From Mesocentrotus franciscanus (taxonomy: Eukaryota; Echinodermata; Echinoidea; Camarodonta; Strongylocentrotidae): DNA of 64,000 nucleotides. Below, one piece after another: positions 39,054-49,990 of this stretch. Where the stretch lies: positions 21,533,032-21,597,031 of the forward strand of contig CP137685.1 in NCBI GenBank assembly GCA_037976565.1. The letters are read 5' to 3'. The first letter of the stretch is position 1; every line of letters begins with the position of its first letter. Made by a program: the position numbers and the translations under genes. The notes beneath the pieces are model-generated. The model had not been told where the DNA came from and searched no databases. It worked only from the letters and a program-made list of their open reading frames with translations.

Positions 39054-42000
39054 AAAGGGGGAGGGAGAGAGACAGGGGGAGAGTAGAGAGAGAGAAAAAG
39101 GGGAGGGAGGCAGGGGGAGTAGAAAGAGGGGGGAAGAGAGGAAAGGAGAGAGAAAAGAATTTGATGTAAAATCATCCATATCATCTCTTTTATTGTGCTC
39201 ACGCATTAGATCATTACATTTTATCTTACAACGCCAACCCTTCTATAGTGGCATAACATGGGTCAAGGCAATGAGGGGGTCGCAGCATCATGAGTGGGGG
39301 GTCGTGTCATAATCCTTTTTTTCTCTCTTTGTTTTCCTTTCTGTTTTGTCGTGATTTGATAGCGGTGGCAAGTGCCTCCGTATCCCTTGTAGCTACACCA
39401 CTGCCCTCTTACGTAACACCTGTTACCTTCTAATTCTAAGTTTGAGATCCCCGCCAACATCCTTGATAGAATCCTGGGCTTCATAGTGGGACATACTCGA
39501 GGTAATTCTACCGTTGATGGCGCACACCACATCTTTGAGCTGAAGTCCCGCGTACGCCGCCTTTCCATTTGGTGTCGTCTGCAAAAAAATAAAAAGAAAT
39601 ACAAAAAATATATATATATAATTTCGAAAATTAGAGTGAAAATGTAATTGAATTAAACAAATATATATATGAAGACCGTGCTAAAAAGCAATGCGATGCC
39701 GCAAAGCTGCTGTAAATCCCTGTACCGCCGTCACATCTCACAGTCCCTATAGGTAGATCGCAAATTTCGCCACACTTATAATAAAAGCTCGTAAAGTTGT
39801 AATGACAAGTCTATCGAACGAATTTGTATCCTTGATGAATAACATCACCACAAGAATTGACATTATAATGAGTTTTTGTTATCATTTTAAGTCTAGAAAA
39901 ACATTTTCCTGAGTGGTTTGAATGAATGAAGAGCTGTGCATATCCTACAGATGTTGATTTTAGTGCTGCAACAATGAGACACTTTACACCGACCCTGGGC
40001 CTCCCGGGATCCGCCATACTGAGAAAAAAAACCCACCACATCTAAGGTAGATGTTGAACGATTAAATTTAGCATTTTCCTAAAATATCGTACGCAAACAT
40101 GAGTACCGCAAAAGATGAAATAGAATCAATGGTAATAGGCAGAATTTTACATATTGGGGTACTAGTTTATTTATTTGGCCACAGTCATGGCAGCTATAAA
40201 GTTTATGATGATGATGATGATGATGATGATTCATCGTCTTTAATGTTTTTTAATCCTTTCCATGTCAGATTAATAATATATTTATATAATTATGGTGAAA
40301 AGTCACATTCCTTAATATAAAAGCAAATCTTCGAATGGTCGTGGTAATCAAACAAAAAATACGAAGAAATCTGCCCAAAATATACACTGAAAGTCCTCTG
40401 AGTACCTACACACCTCTAGACCTCTGGAATGCGAGTCATGTAAATAAATATACAACATAGCATGCAGATACCAAAGCCCCTGCCGCTTGACTGGTGAATA
40501 AACATATCTCAGTAACTTCTTGGTGTGCATGATAAATGGAGTGCTTGTGGAAGATGATCGGAAGATTGGATAATGTTTCAGCCGACGAACTGTCCTGAAT
40601 ATCAATGTGTGGTTTGCATTAGACGGGTATGTGATGTTTCTCTAATACACTAGAAGAAATCATTGGGAATACGTTGAACTATGTTACAAAAAACTACTTC
40701 GACCTCATCATTTTTAAAATGGCATACTTTGTTTGTGACTGATTGCATAACACCCAGTGAGAAAAAACAACAATAACTAATGATATCACTTTTATTCTTG
40801 TTTCCCTCCTCCTCCTCCTCAATAATATTGTATTCTATATAACCATAAATAACAAACCTCTTTTGATTTAGACTTAAACGTAAAACTCATGGTGTGTATC
40901 CATATAAATTACGTATAGTATGTAACGTCCATAATATTTTAACAGTGATCTCATTCGGTTAAGTTTGAGGAAAGATGTTCACTGTTTACGAATGAGTGTA
41001 TTATAGTTATTTTCCCTTGTATTCGGCATGATTGTTCTATATTAACCTTTTATATGCCACACAAAATAATCTCCGTGTCACAGTGTATTCATCACGGGAT
41101 GGATATACCACTGGCTTCAAAATTATTTAACCTTTCCCGCGCAAGATTAATCTATACCGTCATGAATGTAATTAAGACCGGAAGTGGGTAATTTTGCAAA
41201 GCCATTGTGTTGCGCAAAACGATTCCGTTAATTGATGCCTATTGTCTCGTGGAAAATTGCACACGTGGCAAACGAGCGACCTTGCAGAGAGGCGAAGAAA
41301 GCAACCGAAGAGTTAAATGAGATGGTCAGCTCGATTACCACGACTATTTTGTTCTATATACTATTCAAGTACAATTATATACACCAAAACCCAAGTATTC
41401 CTCAAACCAAAGCCAAAGGGCGCTAAATTGCCAAATATAGGAAGTCGAACGTAGTGGTATTTATGTAACATTTGGAAAAAGCCTACATCTTACAAAAACA
41501 AGCATAATTGTGTTGTTTTAGATTTAATCCTCGTGAAATTCACATACAGTCTAGGGGATACTACAATAATATAATTTAACAAATTTCATTGAGAACCATC
41601 TAGTTTCTTTTTAAGACATTACCAATAAAACTATCGTTGCATTTTCTTGAGACACCCTGTATAATATTTATTGTAACTTTTCTGCGAGCGAATGTATAGG
41701 AGAAATTTTAAAACAAAAATTAACTTACTGAGCGAAAGTACAATATAATATAGTAGTCTAAAGATTGTTGATGCCTGCATGTATGCCGAAAAAGATTGAT
41801 CTTGAATACGTTTCAAACTATGCGATATGTATGTCATTAAACAAAAAATTTACGAAATACCATTTATCATTATAGTTTTATATGATCAATGAATAATGCA
41901 TAGATTTTTGTAATAACAAACACTGAATTTATAGAATATTTGTTTTGAGAATATTATTCCGTATGAAAGTTAATACATATAACAGTTAAAATGTTCGTGA

Positions 42001-44803
42001 TCTTGAAAACTTCAAGTAAGCTCTGCGAGAGGAATTATCATAATTATAAAGCGGTTCAATAGCATGCATAAAACAGGAACAAGGATAATATAAAAGCGTA
42101 AACGCGACGAAAGAAAAAAAAAGGAAATATGGAAAACAAAAAATTAGGAGAGAGTGGTCACACGTACGAAAATGAACGACGGTATTAATATAAACCCTTT
42201 CAACAAAGAGATAATGATGTATGTGACCCCAGAGAATGAACAAAATAAAGAATGGCAATAATAAGATGATGCTATTAACACGAGATTTAGCTCCTTCTAT
42301 ACCAAACACGGAACCAATGTTTGTGTTTTCTGTTTGATCAGAGCGTGATTTACAAGCTTATCCCCAAATACCTCAATCAGGTCTTATATTTACTCTGCTC
42401 TAACGTTAACGGCCCATAACAGGTGTACTTAATTCTTAAGACAAATAGGCTCTGATATTTCCTTCATACTCATCCCTTTTAAAGGGAAGAATCCTTAAAC
42501 AAGGATTTATTATTTGGCAAGTCAAAGGTGTTTTGCCCCGTATGTTACCGACCTCATTGACAGTTTTAGTACCCCTGATGATTGCATTACATTAATAAAA
42601 TTAATGAGAACATAATGTTTAATATGTTCTTAATTCCAGGATGACGTATGGAACAGAAAATACCCTGGACTGGCATATAGCGTGAAGGAAAAAACAACAA
42701 CCAACCAACTAATCTTCTTCTGATTAAGTCTGCCTCCTTCAATTGACTGAAGATTCTTGCAAACTATGTGCGTGTGTGTGTGTATTAACCGCAATTTACG
42801 TAATCAACTAAACATACAAGCAAAAAAAACCTAAAAAACTAACAGTTGGCCACATAAAACATTCTCTGACAGTTAAATTATGAACATTAATTTTCCTGCA
42901 AAGTAAGCAAATATATCAATTATAAAGTCATGATTAAAAAGAAATCATACAAAATATATCAACCTATTGTAGGCGTAATACTGCTGTTCAAATCAGGGAA
43001 TAAATCGAGGTTGTCGCTCTCATTTTTGTTGGTTGAAAGACCGTGTAAAGTATCATAATGCAATACTTTGATAAATACATTCCATTTTAATTCTTTCTTG
43101 TATACAAATATTGTATATTATACAATGTAAGATGGGAATGGAGAAAGAGTGAAAATGAAGAAAAAAGGGTGAAATATAAAAATGGGAAGGGGAGGGGAGT
43201 TAGTTGGGAAGATTGAATTCTAATAGATAGAAAGGGGAGAGAAAGCTAGATAGAAAGAGAGATAAAATGAGAGAACGAGAGGAATAAAAGAGGAAAACGA
43301 AGAAGATGAAGTAAAAGAGTGAACGATACACTCTAAATTGAAATGAACAATTGTCATCTTTTTTCCAGGTGTATATAGGAAAATAATACAGGTAAGCTAT
43401 CCAACACCGGACACATGCAGTCTCTAGCAAAAATAACCAACATATTCAATTACATCCTTACGTGTTCATGTACACTACAACGTGCATAGCACCCGTCCAC
43501 AATCGTGCATGAAAATAAAAGTTTGCATTTCATGAAATTGTGGTCCCTGGGAGAAAGTATATTTTAATGAAAATATACAGAGGTCATTATGATTAAAAGA
43601 TTTTATCTATAATACAATATTTTAGGACGAAGATAAAAAGAATATGGAAACTACATTTAAAGAGAAAGTTGAGTTCTGGAGAGAGGTGAAAATAATTTGT
43701 GAGCGCTTTCATTGTTATTATGCAAGTGTGGAAGAACATCAGATAAAAAATGTTCCCTGAAAAGCATGGCTCTTCAAATGCCTTCATATCCTAAATATGA
43801 CATGTAACAGATTAAAAATGAGGACCACATTTTTATGCCACATGTTTGTGTAGTCCCATATACATCTTTCTGTGTACACTGTACAGTGCTTGTTACTTTA
43901 CCAAATTTCTTATCATTTTGATGATTCCAGAACCTTGCAGTACACACCAATACTTATAATTGCTAGATGATCAACCTTTTCTAATCGATTCCACACCGTT
44001 TCTTTCACAATGCAATCGCATGACCAAAACTCAACTTTGTCTTTAAAGAAATCCAGTACCGGGTAATTATCATTTTAAATTCCTTTTCATCATATTCATA
44101 TAAGGTAATCATTATATTATAAGAAGGCCTCTTTACAGAAATAGATGACAATAATATTCCGAGAATTAGATGGATGTGAATAATAAATTGTTGAATGTAG
44201 AGGCAATAATTCGTTTAATATCTTTTGTTCATAAACTCTGCAAGTACAATTTGAAGCTGAGATAAAAGACCAAAGTATAGAGTCTAATAAGTAAAGAATA
44301 AAGTTATGGACATAATGCTCTTTCTTCATATACCTCATGATCTACCTGAGATAATATTCATTCTTTTGAATGAACTGGCATACAGAGCTCATAGCAGCTT
44401 CAGAAATAATGTCATAGAAAGTTCTATGGATTCATCATGGCGGCCATATTGGATCGCATCTTTTCCGAGGGTGCCGCACCTAGTGGTATCAGCGTCGTTG
44501 AGAAAATATTAGAAAGGCATCACACACGCCATGGAATAAACCTCGACGGTACAAAAAAATATAGTGCAGTCACCCCCGTGAAGTACCGCACCTCGATATA
44601 TGTCAGAGTACAAATCCCCCGTTGTCTTCATGAGATGGTATACATGAGCATTTAAAGGTTTAAAATCCAAAATATAATCGAAGAGTTTCAAGAAATAGTC
44701 TTACCTTTGATATGTGGATTGGAGTGTTAAAGTCCTTGCCGCCCGCTAGCCGAAAACCCCAAGGGGCGGGCCCGTGGAGGGTAACATCTAGCATTTCGGT
44801 CAT
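29224..44803 (-). CDS. PDZ and ZASP-motif protein (PDLIM/LDB3-like), whole gene
   Basis: Six coding exons on the minus strand: 44705-44803, 39427-39578, 38586-38655, 35564-35729, 33821-34212 and 29224-29396, each with GT/AG borders. The product has an N-terminal PDZ domain (residues 1-84), then either a ZASP motif or a Pro/Gly-rich linker, then a tail with a [11 protein letters not shown] motif. Proteins of this family bind alpha-actinin and organise Z-discs and actin cables. No LIM domain is encoded in these transcripts, so they are short isoforms like those of ALP and ZASP genes. Phases allow only two full-length products, of 219 residues (exons 1, 2, 3, ZM, last) and 271 residues (exons 1, 2, Pro-rich, last). 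A third, shorter product arises if the ZM exon is not spliced at its donor. Vertebrate LDB3 also chooses between alternative middle exons. Confidence 0.85.
29478..29575. repeat. GGTCTCG/CGAGACC palindromic repeat, copy 1
   Basis: GGCTACAGCCCACGAGACCA is followed by a GGTCTCGCGGGCC segment and GGCCCACAAGACCG, forming alternating complementary words. Related sequence occurs at 35105-35272 and, more weakly, around 36300-36490, all within introns of the same gene. Confidence 0.45.
30575..30879. repeat. 300-base dispersed repeat, copy 1
   Basis: From AAATATTAGATGTGATTA to TAGTAGGCC this segment matches 32682-32977 in the same orientation almost throughout, with substitutions and small indels. No inverted ends, frame or pol III box is evident. 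Confidence 0.75.
31480..31825 (-). mobile_element. tRNA-derived SINE in reverse orientation with (AAT)n tail
   Basis: The minus strand has a B box GTTCGAGTCCC (within 31758-31770), then GGCAAGACTTTAATC-type body sequence and a GGTACCTGGCAGG segment, and ends in (ATT)n at 31480-31552. It shares its body with the plus-strand copy at 7593-7845. The isoleucine- and tyrosine-rich frames here are the microsatellite tail. Confidence 0.75.
32354..32569. mobile_element. Imperfect hairpin element, about 100-base arms
   Basis: TTTAATCACCATTTAAAAAG on the left pairs with CTTTTAAATGGTGATTTAA on the right. Further in, CGAGTGACC pairs with GGTCACTCCTCG and AACATGCCAGACTC with GGATCCAGCATGTT, around a short spacer near 32455-32465. 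No coding capacity. Confidence 0.6.
32682..32977. repeat. 300-base dispersed repeat, copy 2, with flanking direct repeats
   Basis: It matches 30575-30879 in direct orientation. It is bracketed by perfect 14-base direct repeats TTGGGATAAAACTA at 32669-32682 and 32987-33000, which look like a target-site duplication. Copy 1 lacks these flanks. Confidence 0.7.
33821..34212 (-). CDS. PDLIM-like gene, Pro/Gly/Ser-rich alternative exon
   Basis: The acceptor CATTTACAG ends at 34213. The exon is one base, 130 codons and one base. It reads [18 protein letters not shown], then glycine-rich [17 protein letters not shown], then a basic Pro/Gln stretch, and ends with [19 protein letters not shown] at donor GTATAT. 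It needs two bases from the preceding exon, which only PDZ exon 2 (39427-39578, ending AG) supplies, giving RR-FPAS. It leaves in phase 1 and joins the last exon as A-LEDIQ. After exon 3 or the ZM exon it would be out of frame. The GC content is strikingly higher than the surroundings. The linker is low-complexity and likely disordered. The SRSFRML motif is the conserved part. Confidence 0.85.
34213..35549 (-). other. Intron between the ZM exon and the Pro-rich exon
   Basis: AT-rich, without exons that fit either transcript. The second GAGACC repeat is at 35105-35272. Frames in that area come from the repeat. Confidence 0.55.
35105..35272. repeat. GGTCTCG/CGAGACC palindromic repeat, copy 2
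   Basis: Words such as GTCGGCCTCG, GATCTCGTGAGCGG and CGGTCTCGTTGAATG, together with their complements, are spread through about 170 bases, with a TTGTCGAAGAC / GATAACTTTTC pair inside. It is related to 29478-29575. Confidence 0.4.
35564..35729 (-). CDS. PDLIM-like gene, ZASP-motif (ZM) exon
   Basis: The acceptor CGTACTGCAG ends at 35730, and the exon is read in phase 0: [20 protein letters not shown], then the ZM core [16 protein letters not shown], then [20 protein letters not shown], ending at donor GTATCG with one base (A) left over. The ZM motif is the alpha-actinin-binding stretch shared by ZASP/LDB3, ALP and CLP36. It must follow exon 38586-38655 (phase 0) and joins the last exon in phase 1 as T-LEDIQ. 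The donor is weak. If it is not used, the frame continues SIVS to TAA at 35550-35552, a natural short C-terminus. Three broken copies of its first two thirds lie in tandem just upstream. Confidence 0.85.
35803..35906 (-). pseudogene. Decayed ZM pseudo-exon, copy B
   Basis: The acceptor GTGTTGCAG ends at 35907. It then reads [11 protein letters not shown] and meets an in-frame TAG after 11 codons. The later ZM core ([17 protein letters not shown]) is intact but in another frame, so about one base is missing. Similarity to the real exon stops abruptly at the codons for NI (GATGTT at 35803-35808), followed by TATCAGTGATAA. Confidence 0.8.
35981..36087 (-). pseudogene. Decayed ZM pseudo-exon, copy C
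   Basis: The acceptor TCGTGTTTCAG ends at 36088. It reads [20 protein letters not shown]. Two extra bases (GCTATACC instead of GCTACC) shift the frame before the ZM core. It ends at the same point as the other two copies. Confidence 0.75.
36156..36251 (-). pseudogene. Decayed ZM pseudo-exon, copy D
   Basis: The acceptor GTGTTGCAG ends at 36252. It reads [18 protein letters not shown], then INSQVGLY and a TAG stop. The bases for VHKQF are deleted. The truncation point is identical to copies B and C. Confidence 0.75.
36568..36622. repeat. Degenerate telomere-like (TTAGGG) stretch
   Basis: CTTTAGGGTTAGGGTTGC, then AGGTTAGGGTTAGGGTTTAG. About five TTAGGG words with interruptions. Interstitial telomeric repeats of this size are common in animal genomes. 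Confidence 0.6.
37490..37632. mobile_element. Right-end fragment of a GTCCAC-family element
   Basis: CATAACTTTCTCATTCC through TTCTATTGAAAGCAAGTGAT to GGACTTACCCTTTAA, ending in TTAA at 37629-37632. It matches the right arm of 605-1592 with more divergence. I could not identify a clear left arm. Confidence 0.5.
38398..38445 (+). repeat. LINE-type tail, (TTGAAC)n
   Basis: Repeats of TTGAACTTGAACTTGGAC preceded by ATGATCAATAAA. Short tandem tails of this kind end CR1/L2-like LINEs. No coding remnant is attached. Confidence 0.5.
38586..38655 (-). CDS. PDLIM-like gene, exon 3
   Basis: The acceptor AAATTTCAG ends at 38656. One base completes the arginine codon begun in exon 2; then 23 codons read [17 protein letters not shown], followed by PSAPPP, and end at a consensus donor GTAAGT in phase 0. 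It is a linker between the PDZ domain and the ZM exon and has no domain of its own. Because it ends in phase 0 it can only join the ZM exon, not the Pro-rich exon (which needs phase 2). A G-run (38522-38555) lies close to the donor on the intron side. Confidence 0.8.
38693..38840. mobile_element. Palindromic element with GTTTCACAAA / TTTGTGAAA ends, copy 1
   Basis: GTTTCACAAAACTTGTCATC at the left is mirrored by a GGCTTTGTGAAATGGGTCC right end. The interior includes GCTACTGAAATCCTTGCTTC and GTGACAAAT words in both orientations. A second copy is at 56225-56351. No coding capacity. Confidence 0.65.
39015..39165. repeat. (GA)n purine tract
   Basis: Almost pure A/G with (GAGA) runs. The Lys/Arg/Glu-rich and Ser/Leu/Pro-rich frames here result from it. 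Confidence 0.85.
39427..39578 (-). CDS. PDLIM-like gene, PDZ exon 2
   Basis: The acceptor TTTTTTTGCAG ends at 39579. In phase 0 it reads [20 protein letters not shown], then [20 protein letters not shown], then [10 protein letters not shown], and ends with AG at a donor GTAACA. Together with exon 1 it completes an 84-residue PDZ domain. [19 protein letters not shown] is the strand C-D region, and [10 protein letters not shown] is helix B lining the peptide groove, close to the THLEAQ..I form typical of ALP/Enigma PDZ domains. The phase-2 end is what makes exon 3 and the Pro-rich exon alternative partners. Confidence 0.9.
39579..44704 (-). other. Intron 1 of the PDLIM-like gene
   Basis: A 5.1-kb AT-rich intron that splits the PDZ domain. 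It has (GAT)n at 40206-40231 and (GT)n at 42772-42784. No coding exon was recognised, and the interrupting frames are lysine/isoleucine/leucine-rich with no motif. Confidence 0.6.
44705..44803 (-). CDS. PDLIM-like gene, first coding exon
   Basis: ATG at 44801-44803 begins 33 codons, [20 protein letters not shown] then [13 protein letters not shown], ending in phase 0 at [16 protein letters not shown] is the PDZ carboxylate-binding loop, placed right at the N-terminus as in ALP, Enigma and ZASP proteins. The start is set by family length and by the conserved phase. The codon before it lies in an A-rich leader, and nothing upstream in frame resembles protein. The leader (44804 to about 44960) contains CAGCTG, a possible E-box, near 44860. 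Confidence 0.88.
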
Positions 44804-45214
44804 GATTTTTTTTTGAAAGGCTAAGTTTTTCCTAACTTGTGAAAGACTTCCCCTCAAACTGCAGCTGCGCCGGGCCAAAGGGTAACCGGTGAACAAGCAT
44901 ACACAGCGCGAGACAGCGTATAGGCTGTACCGTAAGCCGTGGCGTTGGTTAGCGCTAGCTGGACAAGATATTAAAACACTGGATAATGTTTGTGTGTATT
45001 ACTGTATGGGATGGTGTGTGGGGTATGGATGTGCGTGTGTGTGTGTGTTTGTGTGTTTGTGTGATGGATGGCATGAAGTTTGATCGATACTGGTGACTGG
45101 ATGAAAAAGGCGGGGCCAATATCGGTAGGTTGGTATCCGAGAGCCAACGATACCAATGCCAGCATTTCTTCCGAGTCCTCCTCGTTATCATATACTCCTT
45201 CTTTGATTTCATCT

Positions 45215-45227
45215 TCTTTCTTTCTTC

Positions 45228-45259
<32 letters not shown>

Positions 45260-45450
45260 CTCCTTCTTAGTCTATTTCTTCTTTTCTTCTCCTCCTCTCC
45301 CTTCTTCTTCTTCTTCTTCTTCATTTATTTTTATTTTGTCTTTGTTCTTCTTGCTCTCCTCTCCTATTTTCTTTTCTACTTCGTTTCTTTTTCTAGGTCT
45401 TTGTTGTTGTTCTTCTCCTCGACCTCCTCCTTTTTCGTCTTTTTTCTTTA
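45215..45450. repeat. (TTC)n pyrimidine tract
   Basis: Over 200 bases of C/T with TTCTTC runs. The 156-codon plus-strand Leu/Phe-rich frame and the Arg/Lys-rich minus-strand frame are artefacts. Confidence 0.85.
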
Positions 45451-47854
45451 CATTTCTTTGGGGAAAAGAGTCACTTTAATCCTCCTCATGAATAAAATTG
45501 CAACCATGTTACAAGATGAAAATATAAGGCTTATTTCACCTTCAAGATAATGATGTAACATATAGTTGTGTAGAGAAGAATTTCATTTATAACAGGAGAG
45601 ATCAAATGAATAACACGAATACATCTAATTTGCACAGAACCCAAGGACATTTAAACATTCTCGATGCATTCAATACTTCATCATGGAGAGACCCGAATCG
45701 ATCTCGATAGAATGTGTGAATACATAACAAAGAACACAATTCGTAGAGGAAAATAAGAAGAAACCCTTTTATAGAAAGAAAATAGAAACATTTGTAAAAG
45801 AGGGAGGGAGGCCAGCTAGGTAATCATATTGAAAAGAAAACACGACTTTTAAACAAGGTACTGACAAGATAAGTACTACAAAGTGAGGACGAAACAGTTT
45901 ACACCTATTTGAAAACAAAATTGCCGGGGATATCAAACAATTGAGTAAAGATGATCCTTTTCAAGAAATCACGACTTCTGAATCGCTATTACGTCTTCTA
46001 TATATTACATGTATTAAAAAAAACACACACAACAGGGCAACCCTCGATTTAAAGCGAAAGTAGTGCCAGTCAGAGCCAAAAATGGTCCCTAGAATTCATA
46101 TATTTCTTGCTTTGTTGTAATAATCTTTTCCGCCAAAATATGTAGTCATTTGAAAGGTGCTCCTTAGTCAGCCTTTAATGTAAATTGCTCTGAAAATTTC
46201 GAAAAAACCGATTTCGAATTTCCGCCAGGAGGATATACTGCGTTGCCGTAAAAGTGCTAAACGTTTTGATGCGTTGATTAGTATTTGCACCAAAAAACAT
46301 ACGTCATAGAAATAAGAAAAAACGATCGCGAAGAATTAGGCCTATCCCCAACTCGAGGGCAAATTCAATACACTTGCCCTCTGTAAATCATATTCAGATT
46401 ATGACTTTTTTTGGAACGTTTTATTTCAATTTTTCCTAAACTAAAGGTGATGAAATAAGTTGATTTTTTTGAAAGACCTTGCGATAGTTAAAAAAAAAGA
46501 ACCATCAACTCTCGACGTCGCCGATACTTCCAACATCACAAAGCGATACGATCGGCAGTCACCTTTCTCAACTCGGCGATCAATCGTTTGAATTGAACCG
46601 TGGAGCGGGTATCTCTTATCTAGGTCTCCCGCAACTAGCGGGGGTTTTGACCATAAATGAATGTCATGAATTCGAGGTATGCGGGTTCCGTGCGTTTGCT
46701 TGCTTGCAAAGCAGACCCAGGGTGTGTTCTCACGCGGGATAGCGTGTGTGGTTTAAGTTAAGCTCGACTGGAGTCATGTCAACTTGCCTTAACCCACGCC
46801 GTATGGACAGTGGGCATCTCACAGTGTGACAAGAGCTAGATACGCTTTTGCTGTCCATACGGTAGGGGTGGATCCAGGAATCTATCAAAAGGGGTGGGGT
46901 ACAATTCCAATTTTTATGCAAACAAGCAAACAAAAGAAAAAGAAGAAGAAAAGGAAGGTTGGTTTTTGGAAATGTTTATCTTTTGGGTCTAAAAATTAAA
47001 GAAGGCGAAAGAACATCCCCCCTTTTGTTTAGGCTACTGGCCGATTTTGCCCCTAAATCTGCTATCGAATATGGTAAGAGATCTCACGCCTTGTGGACTC
47101 GGTTAAAAATATCATCTCACACATTGCAAAAAATCATCTCATTTTCATATCTATACCGTGAGATACTAATATTATTGGAACAGCCAACACTTGGTATGGA
47201 CACATCCTACACACAGCAAACATCTCTGATTCAGCTACCCAAATAAAAACCAATTAGAATCCAACGTGTGAACACAGCATACCATCCCCCGACAAACTAT
47301 GGGACCATGATTGAGAGTGCTGCTGCTCAAAGGGCTACATGTATATCATTTTGCAGACTACCAGGGATAGTAGTACACGCGCTCTCCGACATATGATACT
47401 TTTGATATATATTTCTCAATGCAATTTACAATGATGCACTTGTTAACGGTAATAAATAATATCCAGCTGTTTGGATAATGCAAACATTATGTGGCTTCCA
47501 GCAGGTTCTTGAAAATGAGATGGAAAACTCGAAGTAGAAATGCTCGGTCTGCTTTATGAACGAATAAATTGTTGGTACCGAGGTCTTGGTGTGTGTGTGT
47601 GTGTGTGGGGGGCTATGAAAATTATGGTTTAAAATGTAATTTACAACAATATTCTCTTCATGTTTCCCTCATTGCAAAATACACTGTAGAAGAAATATAT
47701 TGTTTAATGTACTCCAGAGAAATCGGCAAATTAAATTTTACTTTAATTTTGAAAACAAGTGAAGACACCCCCCCCCCCTAAAAAAGGGCTAATGTCTTGA
47801 AAAATGAAAATCAATGTTATTAGACAAAATGTGAGAAAGGTAGAGGTGGAGATA

Positions 47855-47876
47855 TATATATATTTGTATATATATG

Positions 47877-47907
<31 letters not shown>

Positions 47908-47982
47908 GTATACATGTATAACAATTTCTTCTTGAATGGAGGATCATTATTTCTTGTGTTTTATATAATTATATATAGAGAG

Positions 47983-48017
<35 letters not shown>
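47855..48017. repeat. (TA)n and (GA)n microsatellites
   Basis: TATATATATA with ATGTATA variants at 47855-47920, then GAGAGAGA at 47976-48015, separated by about 55 bases. Confidence 0.85.
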
Positions 48018-48020
<3 letters not shown>

Positions 48021-49769
48021 TACAAGAAGACACAAATACATGATAGCCAATCAATAACAAAGTGACCAAACACTCCTTCTATTGGTGAGGTTTCTCAAGT
48101 TTATATCCAATCATAATTTTACATCATTCATGATAATCTGACATATACAAACAAATGTTAACAAAAATTATAGGAACATACCTGAATTAATTTAATTGTT
48201 TTGTACACTTAGAGTAATAATGATAACTCTACACAAACCATAGTTAAACGTGCATATAAAGACCAAAACAAAAATGAAACAAGAGAAGTGGTCTTATAAT
48301 ACAGGGGTTGACTCATTCATATAATAGTTAAATAACTCTTGGTTTATCAACAATATCAACTAACTTGCTGGAAGAACTGTTAAGAAAACAAATGTAATAG
48401 ATAAAAGAGAGATATTCAATTCTTAATTTTTTGGAATCCTCAATTTTGTTAATGATGTTATCCTAACAATTGCAGAATTTCTTATTCTGACAATGCAAAT
48501 CATAAAGTAAACTTTTCTAATGTGAAATAGGGGTTATAATACATCAATTTCTTAAAGAGAAAGTTCATAGATCAAGTAGATAGGACATTAACAGAAGTAG
48601 CCTTTTTGTTAAAGGAATAAGATAAAAATACAGTCAAGAAATTACTTATTGTATTGCTTACAAAATTGTTTGGCTAATGTTGAGGTCATGGGGATTTCAC
48701 ACATTCCTTAAGGTGATGCACTGTGCTTTTAAAATTTCCATACAAATCATTTCTTCAAAGTATTATCTTGTTATTGTTTTATCGTGCATTCACTCCTTTT
48801 GCTTCTTAAATGTCTATGATATGAACACATAAATTGTCAATTAGATGTGTCATAATATGTTTTATTTTAAAACAACAATATTTAGAGCTATATCACTAAA
48901 AGAGATCTTTTTATAATAGAGATCCTATCAACAAAATATATTACTTCTTTGGTGGGATGGATAATTGTTGCCCGTATTGTCCTGTGGGTTAACTTAATAT
49001 CAGTATCAAGCTTGGCAGATCATTAGCCAAAAATCTGTCATGAATGAGATTATATTTTTGAAAATTTTGATAAAATAGGGAGACGGTTGTACAAAAATAA
49101 ATCAACTACGTTTTCTTTATATAGCACAAGCATGGAGTCAAACTCCTCTGAAATTGATGGGCACCTATATCAACACAAGGTGTATAAACAGACAGATGGC
49201 ATAGCAATACATAAATATCAAAATTGATCTAAGAAATTAACTATTACAGACACGGATGATGATAAATATTCTAACAATTATGAGGGGTTGGCAGGGAAGA
49301 AATTTGGTTATATTTCTTATGACAATGCCCTTTAAACATGACGTTTCTTGCCCTAAAAAGCACCATCAACAAATACGAATTCCACAAGATGAATTGAGAA
49401 ATAAAAGGATGGATATTGTGAAGCCTTTCCAGTGAGTTCATGAATTGAAACAAGGTCCTACCCCCCCCCCCAATATAATTATCCTATTTTTCAATGGAAT
49501 GAAAAGCGTTCAAGTAAATCAAGAGCAAAGTAATTAATCAAGAGAATATGTTACTTTTAAAGTAGAAAAAAAATCAAAATAATCAATACCTTCACATGAG
49601 GGATTACAAAAATCATAACCTCTTCATGGACTCATGACATGAATGGGTAAAGGTATGAGATTTGTAAATCACTTCTTATTCTTTCATATCCTCTGTACAA
49701 TATTTGCACAATATATCTTAAAACAATCATACAAAATATAATACTATAATACTAACAGTATATATTGGA

Positions 49770-49990
49770 TACTTTCATAGTGCTCATATCTACCATGCAA
49801 CATGCTCAAGGGGCTCAAATATTACCCCAGCTATTGCTAGGCTACCAATTTCGATGCTTGCAGGGATCAAGGAATTCCTTTCTACCAGGTACCCATTTAA
49901 CACCTGGATGGGGTGGCCAAAGGACATAGATGCCGCAATGGGGCTCTAGACTAATCCACAGCCTTAGCATCACCACTCTACTACGATAAC
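49770..49990 (-). mobile_element. Degraded SINE
   Basis: It shares AAGGAATTCCTTTCTACCAG and the GGTACCCATTT segment with the SINE at 31560-31815 in the same orientation. The promoter-box end is eroded near 49940-49990. Confidence 0.45.

Larger units (their letters stand above)
38656..39426 (-). other. Intron 2 of the PDLIM-like gene
   Basis: It contains the GTGACAAAT-family element at 38693-38840 and a (GA)n-rich tract at 39015-39165. Around 39240-39415 is a sequence ending GTAGCTACACCACTG, related in inverse orientation to the one near 36826. Confidence 0.6.

Noticed and set aside
38983..39312. 109-codon plus-strand Arg/Glu/Lys-rich frame
   Set aside because: Product of the (GA)n tract.
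45080..45550. 156-codon plus-strand open frame
   Set aside because: Runs through a (TTC)n tract; the Leu/Phe/Ser run is compositional.
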